Shown piece after piece: positions 6,136-10,857 of a stretch of 10,857 nucleotides of DNA; within the stretch, counting starts at the first letter, position 1, and every line of letters begins with the position of its first letter. The notes below the pieces were generated by a model. The model was not told the DNA's origin. It was given only the letters and a program-made list of their open reading frames with translations, and made no database searches. Origin of the DNA: CAYFUL01 sp964346375. GTDB taxonomy: Bacteria > Bacillota > Clostridia > Tissierellales > Peptoniphilaceae. The stretch lies in assembly GCA_964346375.1 (NCBI GenBank), contig CAYFUL010000047.1, positions 1 to 10,857 on the forward strand, given 5' to 3'. A program made the translations under genes and the position numbers.

Positions 6136-6507
6136 ATGAAAAGAGGAGACTTTATTGTTATAGGCATTATTATTTTTATTGCTGGGGGGATTTTTTTCGC
6201 CACTGGCAAAAGCGTATCTTCTTCTGATACTATCGCCGTTGTTATGGTTGATGGTAAAGAATACGGTAGGTACTACCTGGAAGATATGAAGCAAGAAGTT
6301 GTTGAAATTAAGACGGAGTACGGTAGAAATGTCCTTCACTTTGAGGATGGTTCTGTACATATTCACGAAGCTGATTGTAATGATAAGACCTGTCTTAAAA
6401 TGGGAAGTATTTCTAAACCGGGGGAGATGATTATCTGCCTTCCCAATAGATTGTTAATTGAAGTTATTTCCAATGATAGCGAGGAGTTAGACATGATGCT
6501 TAAATGA
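6136..6507 (+). CDS. NusG domain II-containing membrane-anchored protein
   Basis: A 123-aa protein with a single N-terminal transmembrane helix (about residues 6-23) and an exported NusG_II domain (about 33-112). The family signature is clear: CNDKTCLKMGSISKPGEMI, then CLPNRLLIEV, with C81, C86 and C101 in the usual places. The domain is named for an insert in some NusG proteins; here it has no transcription elongation domain and the role is unknown. The ATG at 6136, with GGTGG just upstream, is preferred over the longer frame from 6043, whose extra residues have no ribosome binding site and lie over the promoter. The stop overlaps the next start as ATGA. NusG_II proteins are commonly paired with Gx transporters in Clostridia, as here. 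Confidence 0.85.
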   Translation: MKRGDFIVIGIIIFIAGGIFFATGKSVSSSDTIAVVMVDGKEYGRYYLEDMKQEVVEIKTEYGRNVLHFEDGSVHIHEADCNDKTCLKMGSISKPGEMIICLPNRLLIEVISNDSEELDMMLK

Positions 6508-7010
6508 AAAATACTAGAAAACTTATATTTTTAAGCCTTCTTATTGCTATGGGCCTTGTCCTTGGTCTTTTTGAGAGTATGTTTCCACTTCCCATTGCCG
6601 TTCCTGGGGCGAGGCTTGGACTTTCTAATATGGTTGTCCTTGTTACTATCGTCTCTGTTGGCTACAAGGAAGGGATTATTATTGCCCTTTTAAAGTCCGT
6701 TTTACTTGTACTTGTTGTGGGAAATCCTTCGGCGTTTTTATTTAGCTTTACTGGCACTGTTCTTAGTGCCATTGCCATGATTTTATCCCATAGGTTTTTA
6801 TCCAGATTTATCTCCCTTATTGGCGTTAGTGAAATTGGATCTTTTTTCCACAACTGTGGCCAAATTATTGCGGCGAGTATTATTTTAAGTTCGACGAAGA
6901 TTATTGTATATCTTCCATTTTTAATTTTACTTGGACTTTTTACTGGGTACTTTGTTGGTTTGGCTTCTATTTACATTACGAAGAATTTAAATGTTGTTAA
7001 GGAATGGTAG
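6504..7010 (+). CDS. Gx transporter family protein (formerly heptaprenyl diphosphate synthase component I)
   Basis: A 168-aa integral membrane protein with about five hydrophobic segments. Family motifs are PGARLGLSN (34-42), the central SFTGT (81-85) and HNCGQ (116-120). This PF07456 family was once annotated as a prenyl-synthase subunit but looks like a small ECF-type or Gx transporter; the substrate is unknown. Its start overlaps the NusG_II stop by 4 nt and there is no nearby ribosome binding site, so translation is probably coupled. The pairing with NusG_II is the standard clostridial arrangement. In many genomes ApbE or a polyprenyl synthase gene is close by; none is seen here. Confidence 0.85.
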   Translation: MKNTRKLIFLSLLIAMGLVLGLFESMFPLPIAVPGARLGLSNMVVLVTIVSVGYKEGIIIALLKSVLLVLVVGNPSAFLFSFTGTVLSAIAMILSHRFLSRFISLIGVSEIGSFFHNCGQIIAASIILSSTKIIVYLPFLILLGLFTGYFVGLASIYITKNLNVVKEW

Positions 7011-7011
7011 T

Positions 7012-7584
7012 ATGTGCAATATTATTCTTGCCTCTGCTTCTAAGGCTAGGCGAGGTATTTTAGAGGAATTTTTTAAGGATTTAAGGGTTGTTGTTAGTAA
7101 TATTGTTGAGGACAATTCCTATTTTTCATCTAAGGAACAGCTTGTTATGGCTCTTAGTTTTGAAAAGGCTATGGACGTTGCTACTAAGTTTCCCAATGAC
7201 ACTATTATTAGCGCTGATACCCTTGTTTTTTGTGAGGGTAAAAGGTACGGTAAACCCGTAGACAGGGAAGATGCTTTTAATATGCTTTCTGCCTTTTCTG
7301 GCAAGGCTCAAGAGGTTATCTCTGGGTTTTCCATTGTAAACCTTAGTAAAAATTTTAAGGTTGTGGATTACGATATTAGCAGGGTTTATTTTAAAAACCT
7401 ATCAAGTGATATGATTAATCACTACTTGGATAATGAGTCCTACCTTGAAAAGGCTGGGGCCTATGGTATTCAAAATGTTGAGGATGAGTTTATCGAAAAA
7501 ATTGAAGGTAGTTTTGACAATATTGTAGGTATTCCTACGGAGATGGTTCTTCACTACCTTGAGGTGTTAAATGGAAAGGTTTAA
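7012..7584 (+). CDS. maf: Maf family nucleotide pyrophosphatase
   Basis: A 190-aa house-cleaning nucleoside triphosphate pyrophosphatase, hydrolysing dTTP/UTP or modified nucleotides to the monophosphate and pyrophosphate. The ATG at 7012 is preferred: AAGGA (6999-7003) lies 8 nt upstream and the protein then begins MCNIILASAS like other family members; an in-frame ATG at 6991 lies inside the Gx gene. Motifs in order: ASASKARR (7-14), ISADTLV (66-72), YGKP (79-82), the ML..FSGKAQEVISG block (91-105), EKAGAYGIQ (146-154) and NIVGIP (170-175). Two positions are unusual: the common H-x-V after the SGK block is Q-E-V here, and TGV is SGF. It sits 1 nt after the Gx gene and overlaps radC by 14 nt; maf-radC is a classic order. 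Confidence 0.92.
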   Translation: MCNIILASASKARRGILEEFFKDLRVVVSNIVEDNSYFSSKEQLVMALSFEKAMDVATKFPNDTIISADTLVFCEGKRYGKPVDREDAFNMLSAFSGKAQEVISGFSIVNLSKNFKVVDYDISRVYFKNLSSDMINHYLDNESYLEKAGAYGIQNVEDEFIEKIEGSFDNIVGIPTEMVLHYLEVLNGKV

Positions 7585-8266
7585 TCTTAAAAATATTCCC
7601 ATAGAGGATACTCCCGAGGAGCGTCTTTTCTCCAAAGGGGTTGAGGTTCTTACTGACGAGGAGTTAATTGCCCTTATTATTCGCACTGGTAATAGGTCTA
7701 TGACCAGTGTTGAACTCTCTAGGCTTATTTTAAATACCTTTGGGAGAGAGGAGAGCCCTCTTATTGGTCTTACTAAGGCAAGCCTAAAGGACCTTACTTC
7801 TATTAATGGCATTGGAAAGAGCAAGGCGGCTATGATTATGGCTGCTGTTGAACTTGGCAAGAGAATTTCAAGAAGTAGTTATAATTCCAAAAGGAGAATT
7901 TTAACTCCCGATGCCATGGCTGAACTGGTTATGGGGGAGTTAAGATTCTTAGATTATGAGAAGTTTCTCGTAGGTATGCTTAATACTAAAAAGGAACTGA
8001 TGTGTATTCGTACTATTTCCCAAGGGACTCTGGATAGGACTATTGTCCACCCTAGGGATGTTTTTAAAAGGGCGATTGAGGATAGCGCCCATTCCATTAT
8101 CCTTGTTCACAACCATCCTTCTGGGGATCCAACTCCTTCTAAGAGTGATTGTGATCTTACAAATAATTTAGTAGAGGTGTCTAAAATTTTAGATATTAAA
8201 ATTGTTGACCATTTAATTATTGGCGATAATGTATTTTTTAGCTTTCTAAAGGAGGGGCTAATTTGA
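7571..8266 (+). CDS. radC: RadC family JAB/MPN-domain protein
   Basis: A 231-aa protein of the usual RadC length. The N-terminus carries the UPF0758 region (EERLFSKGVEVLTDEELIALIIRTG split over 16-40). A helix-hairpin-helix follows around 75-97 (INGIGKSKAAMIMAAVELGKR). The C-terminal JAB1/MPN metalloprotease-like domain has zinc ligands H180, H182 (HNHPSGD) and D193, with the expected 10-residue spacing between H182 and D193. Despite the historical name, a role in DNA repair has not held up and the biochemical function is unclear. AGGTG (7562-7566) is the likely ribosome binding site. It is followed directly by the MinD-like gene, where rod-shaped relatives usually have mreB-mreC-mreD-minC. 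Confidence 0.92.
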   Translation: MERFNLKNIPIEDTPEERLFSKGVEVLTDEELIALIIRTGNRSMTSVELSRLILNTFGREESPLIGLTKASLKDLTSINGIGKSKAAMIMAAVELGKRISRSSYNSKRRILTPDAMAELVMGELRFLDYEKFLVGMLNTKKELMCIRTISQGTLDRTIVHPRDVFKRAIEDSAHSIILVHNHPSGDPTPSKSDCDLTNNLVEVSKILDIKIVDHLIIGDNVFFSFLKEGLI

Positions 8267-8943
8267 GGATTGTTTTAGTATGTTCATCTAACGATGGCAT
8301 GTGTAGGTCTATAATTACATACGGTATGGCAAAGGTTTCTGCCAAGGAGTGTAAGACCTTGGTTATTGATTCCAATATGGGGTTTAGATCTCTGGACCTT
8401 TTTGACAATCCTGATAATATTCTCTACGATCTCTATGATTTTCAAGATAGGGATTTAGATATGGAGGATATTTTTGTGGAGGTAGAGGATAATCTATTCC
8501 TTCTTGCCTCTTCTCAAAGCTATACTATTGACGATTTAAAAGTTAAAAAGACAGGTACTCGTCTTAGATCTACGGACTTTGATTTTATTTTTATCGACTG
8601 TCCTATGGATGTAAAGACTATTGAATTTTGGGGAAAGATTGCCGATGAAGTAGTTATTATTACTAATTCTACTACTCTTTCTAGGCGAAATACTGAAAGG
8701 ATTAACTATATTCTCTTCCAAAATAAGTTTAGGGGTAGAAGAAATTTAATTCTTAATGGATTTAATCAGGAGAAGATTCCTGATGAATATGAAAATTTAC
8801 TTTCAATAATTCCTAAGTTAAAGAGGGATTCTGATTTAAACCAGTATATTAAAATTGCATTTGATAACTTAAAGAGCGTAAACTATGTTGAGGTTGAAAA
8901 TGTAAAGACGGGGGGATTTTTTGAAAGGTTATTTAAACGATAG
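8263..8943 (+). CDS. Degenerate MinD-like protein lacking the Walker A lysines
   Basis: A 226-aa MinD/ParA-fold protein starting at TTG, with AAAGGAGG (8248-8255) 7 nt upstream and a 4-nt overlap with radC. MinD homology is visible in LVIDSNMGFRSLDLF (33-47; MinD has IDxDxGLRNLDL), NILYDLYDF (52-60), NLFLLASSQ (77-85) and the Walker B stretch FDFIFIDCP (106-114). The nucleotide-binding loop is broken: KGGVGKS has become NDGMCRS (10-16), replacing the signature lysine with Asn and the P-loop lysine with Arg, and the second switch aspartate is N38. The C-terminus GGFFERLFKR keeps the look of the MinD membrane-targeting helix (E. coli ends KGFLKRLFGG). It probably no longer cycles ATP but may still bind membrane. 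No MinC or MinE gene is near. Confidence 0.75.
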   Translation: MRIVLVCSSNDGMCRSIITYGMAKVSAKECKTLVIDSNMGFRSLDLFDNPDNILYDLYDFQDRDLDMEDIFVEVEDNLFLLASSQSYTIDDLKVKKTGTRLRSTDFDFIFIDCPMDVKTIEFWGKIADEVVIITNSTTLSRRNTERINYILFQNKFRGRRNLILNGFNQEKIPDEYENLLSIIPKLKRDSDLNQYIKIAFDNLKSVNYVEVENVKTGGFFERLFKR

Positions 8944-9985
8944 GTCTCATTTTTATTTTATTGATGAGGCCTTAAATATTTTTGGGGAGATTTTAAATGG
9001 AAAGCTCCAATTCATTGAAAATATTCGAGGTTCAATTTTAAATAATATTTACAGGGGCAGAGTTCTTAAAATAAATAGAAAGAGTGGAATTGTTTTTATA
9101 GATATTGGCATTGGAGTAAATGGTATTTTAAATTTAAAGGGCGAGAATTTTCACGAGGGGGACTCTGTAATTGTAGAGGTTAAAAAGGAAAATCCACTCC
9201 CTAAGGGACCAAGGCTTAGTTCAGATTATTCCGTTAGGGGAAAGTACATGGTACTTCTAAATGGAATTAGGGGAGTTACTTTTTCATCAAAGCTTAGCCA
9301 CAAGGAGAGGGCAAGGCTCTTAAAGTACAATCTTTTCTCAAATGGGGCAAGGATTTTATACAGAACTGAGGCTGCAAATGGAAGTTATGAGGAATTAGTA
9401 GAGGAGAAGGAGAATTTAGAAAGGGAACTTGAAGCACTAAGGCTTGAAGAAAATCGACTACCTACTCCAAAATTATTAGTTGGCAGAAATCCAATAGAGG
9501 ACTTTTTCTTGGAACGAGATGATTTAGAAATTGTAGTAAATTCCAAGGAGTATCTAAATCTTAAAAATAGTCTATATGATGAAGAATTTTCAGTAAAGTA
9601 TCTTCCAAATGTATACAGTGATTTTTTAGGACTATTTGAAAGGGAAGTAGGCATTTCTGGAGGAAGTATTGTTATTGAAGAAACGGCAGCAATGGTAGTA
9701 ATTGATGTAAATACAGGGTCCTTTAAGGGAAGTGATTTTGAGTTTAATAAAATTGCCCTTAGGGAGATAAAAAGACAGATTACATTAAGAAATCTATCGG
9801 GTATAATAATGGTAGATCTTATAGGAGTAGACGAGGGAGAAAAAAGGGAATTATTAAATTTCGCCCAAGAGGAATTTAAAGATGATTTTTCGAGAACGTT
9901 TATACATGGATTTACTGCCCTTGGAATATTAGAGCTAAGTAGAAAAAATAAGGGCAGCGTAATTTCTAAAAGTGTTGCTGATTAA
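8921..9985 (+). CDS. Short RNase E/G family ribonuclease without zinc-link
   Basis: A 354-aa endoribonuclease for single-stranded, typically 5'-monophosphate, RNA. TTG start with GGGGGG (8910-8915) upstream, overlapping the MinD-like gene by 23 nt. Domains: a short N-terminal RNase H-like part with inserted S1 domain (about 40-90, NNIYRGRVLKI ... GIVFIDIG), a 5'-sensor-like region (about 105-150, GKYMVLLNG ... GVTFSSKLS) and the DNase I-like catalytic part (about 245-340). Aligning by eye to E. coli RNase E, D262 (IDVNTG) and D299 (MVDLIG) match the magnesium ligands D303 and D346, and N264 matches N305. The protein stops just after LELSRK. The CPxC zinc-link and small domain that make RNase G about 490 aa are missing, and no continuation is visible in other frames. 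The middle (about 150-215) is also shortened. Confidence 0.85.
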   Translation: MKGYLNDRSHFYFIDEALNIFGEILNGKLQFIENIRGSILNNIYRGRVLKINRKSGIVFIDIGIGVNGILNLKGENFHEGDSVIVEVKKENPLPKGPRLSSDYSVRGKYMVLLNGIRGVTFSSKLSHKERARLLKYNLFSNGARILYRTEAANGSYEELVEEKENLERELEALRLEENRLPTPKLLVGRNPIEDFFLERDDLEIVVNSKEYLNLKNSLYDEEFSVKYLPNVYSDFLGLFEREVGISGGSIVIEETAAMVVIDVNTGSFKGSDFEFNKIALREIKRQITLRNLSGIIMVDLIGVDEGEKRELLNFAQEEFKDDFSRTFIHGFTALGILELSRKNKGSVISKSVAD

Positions 9986-10020
9986 TAGTTGGCTATATAG
10001 GAAAATCTCAATTGGTTAAG

Positions 10021-10077
10021 AATTATCTGAGTTTATAAAAAAAATACCATTAAATACTTTAGCAGATAATTATTTTT
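10021..10077 (+). terminator. Possible terminator: 9-bp inverted repeat with long loop
   Basis: AATTATCTG (10021-10029) and CAGATAATT (10063-10071) are exact reverse complements separated by 33 nt, followed by ATTTTT. The long loop makes this weak as an intrinsic terminator; it may work together with the stronger hairpin at 10128-10153. Confidence 0.3.
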
Positions 10078-10127
10078 ACTAAATATATAATTTCCAAAAT
10101 ACAAAATTCTATTAAACTACAAAAATC

Positions 10128-10153
10128 AAATACCCCCAGCAATGGGGGTATTT
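10128..10153. terminator. Bidirectional terminator between convergent operons
   Basis: AAATACCCCC (10128-10137) pairs perfectly with GGGGGTATTT (10144-10153) around AGCAAT, with T-rich exits on both strands. It lies between the RNase G end (+) and the DUF3793 end (-) and can serve both. Confidence 0.88.
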
Positions 10154-10165
10154 TAATACATAAAA

Positions 10166-10756
10166 TTAATAGGGTGTTTCTAGTATTAGTTTATTAATCT
10201 CCTCTAATTTTGCCATATCGAATATTTTAAAGGTATTCTCAGCAAATTCTCTGTTATTGTAACATTGCCAATAACCGGTGCATTTTAAATCCTTCTTCCC
10301 TTTACAATCCACAAAGTCCCGTACATCCTCTAGGGGGTAACCAAGAAATATGCCGACCTCGTGGGGACAGGTGCTTTTAAATTTTTCCCGTAGGATTTTA
10401 AAGTACTCCTCTCTTTCTAAGCTTTGCCCATAGCCCAGTGAGAACAGGTAGTTTTTTACATCTTCCCTTGCTAGTACATTATCTAGTAACCTGTCGTTAT
10501 AGAAATAGGTGAGTGCTAATTGGGAAGAGGATTTAAATTCGTAACATTTTAAATTTATATGTTTTGTAATTTCATCTCTGTATTCATTCCAAATACTGGC
10601 TAATTTTCTGCTACCATCTTTTAGATTTAACATTGTCCCCGGCTTTTTCCCCGAGGCGGTAGGCGCTACATTAAATCGTATCGTCGCCATTAGATAATTA
10701 TAGTCGTCAAATTTCTCAATATGATTATAAAAATCCAATAGTTTTTCCGCTGTCAT
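10166..10756 (-). CDS. DUF3793 family protein
   Basis: A 196-aa soluble protein of unknown function. Family motifs are APTASGKKPG (31-40; usual form APTLAGLKPG), LALTYFYNDRLL (80-91), CPHEVGIFLGYPLEDV (130-145) and GYWQCYNN (161-168). C130 and H132 of the CPHE motif, plus C151, C159 and C165, could form a metal or redox site, but no chemistry is established. The start ATG overlaps the stop of the upstream flavodoxin by one base (TAATG), so translation is probably coupled; the nearest AAGGA lies about 12 nt upstream. In my recollection DUF3793 genes often adjoin flavodoxins or iron-transport genes in Firmicutes, which suggests a job in flavodoxin or iron-limitation physiology; this is inference. 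Confidence 0.85.
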   Translation of the reverse strand: MTAEKLLDFYNHIEKFDDYNYLMATIRFNVAPTASGKKPGTMLNLKDGSRKLASIWNEYRDEITKHINLKCYEFKSSSQLALTYFYNDRLLDNVLAREDVKNYLFSLGYGQSLEREEYFKILREKFKSTCPHEVGIFLGYPLEDVRDFVDCKGKKDLKCTGYWQCYNNREFAENTFKIFDMAKLEEINKLILETPY

Positions 10757-10857
10757 TATCTCGCAAGTTCCTTACCTAAAAATTCGCAGTCGGATATTGC
10801 ATCGCTATTTGGCTTGTCGTAAACTGCAAGGACATCTACAATATTTGCCCCAAAGCC
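10756..10857 (-). CDS. Flavodoxin, C-terminal fragment (cut by window edge)
   Basis: The last 33 residues of a minus-strand gene running off the right edge. The frame GFGANIVDVLAVYDKP, then NSDAISDCEFLGKELAR and TAA, is open to the boundary. The pattern (end of the last beta strand, then P..DAI..C..LGKELA helix) is that of the flavodoxin C-terminal helix. Flavodoxins carry electrons on FMN and commonly replace ferredoxin when iron is scarce. The FMN-binding N-terminal loop is outside the window. The stop shares its last base with the DUF3793 ATG. The short piece limits certainty. Confidence 0.65.
   Translation of the reverse strand, partial: GFGANIVDVLAVYDKPNSDAISDCEFLGKELAR

Noticed and set aside
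9986..10127. Frameshifted continuation of RNase G encoding the zinc-link
   Set aside because: I looked for a Cys-Pro-x-Cys coding stretch in the other frames after the stop and saw only AT-rich sequence and terminator-like repeats.

Overview
The window is AT-rich, low-GC Gram-positive DNA: strong GGAGG-type ribosome binding sites, TTG starts, AGA/AGG arginine codons and tightly overlapping genes. The gene set (leucine dehydrogenase, NSS amino-acid symporter, NusG-domain-II protein, Gx transporter, Maf, RadC, RNase G, DUF3793 next to a flavodoxin) suggests an anaerobic amino-acid-fermenting member of the Clostridia/Tissierellia. An anaerobic coccus of the Peptoniphilaceae type is my best guess, and it is an inference. 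The mreB-mreC-mreD and minC genes that often lie between radC and minD in rod-shaped relatives are absent here, which fits a coccus.

Region 1 (1-1369) is a small operon cut by an assembly gap. A consensus promoter (TTGACA-N17-TATAAT) carries a perfect Gram-positive LexA/DinR box over the start site and a one-mismatch box in the spacer, 31 bp apart. It drives a 184-aa sigma-70-like factor, an overlapping 158-aa zinc amidase without signal peptide or wall-binding domain, and a 65-aa DUF1659-type protein. This looks like a DNA-damage-inducible regulator-plus-lysis module comparable in logic to clostridial UviA systems. The rest is probably lost in the 100-N gap (1370-1469).

Region 2 (1470-6000) is a metabolic island, leucine dehydrogenase and an 11-TM sodium:amino-acid symporter. 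It is flanked by two arrays of the same modular intergenic repeat in opposite orientation (1470-2160 and 5565-5985). The repeat is built from hairpin cores, repeats with a period of about 230 bp and encodes no protein. Leucine dehydrogenase and the symporter each end in their own terminator, and the dehydrogenase promoter overlaps a perfect 10-bp inverted repeat.

Region 3 (6091-10153) is one long operon: NusG domain II protein, Gx transporter, Maf, RadC, a degenerate MinD-like protein and a short RNase E/G. All junctions overlap or nearly abut. The MinD-like protein has lost both Walker-A lysines but keeps Walker B and a MinD-like amphipathic C-terminus. The RNase G keeps both catalytic aspartates but lacks the C-terminal zinc-link.

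Region 4 (10166-10857, minus strand) is a convergent pair, a flavodoxin (C-terminus only) followed by DUF3793, separated from region 3 by a bidirectional terminator.
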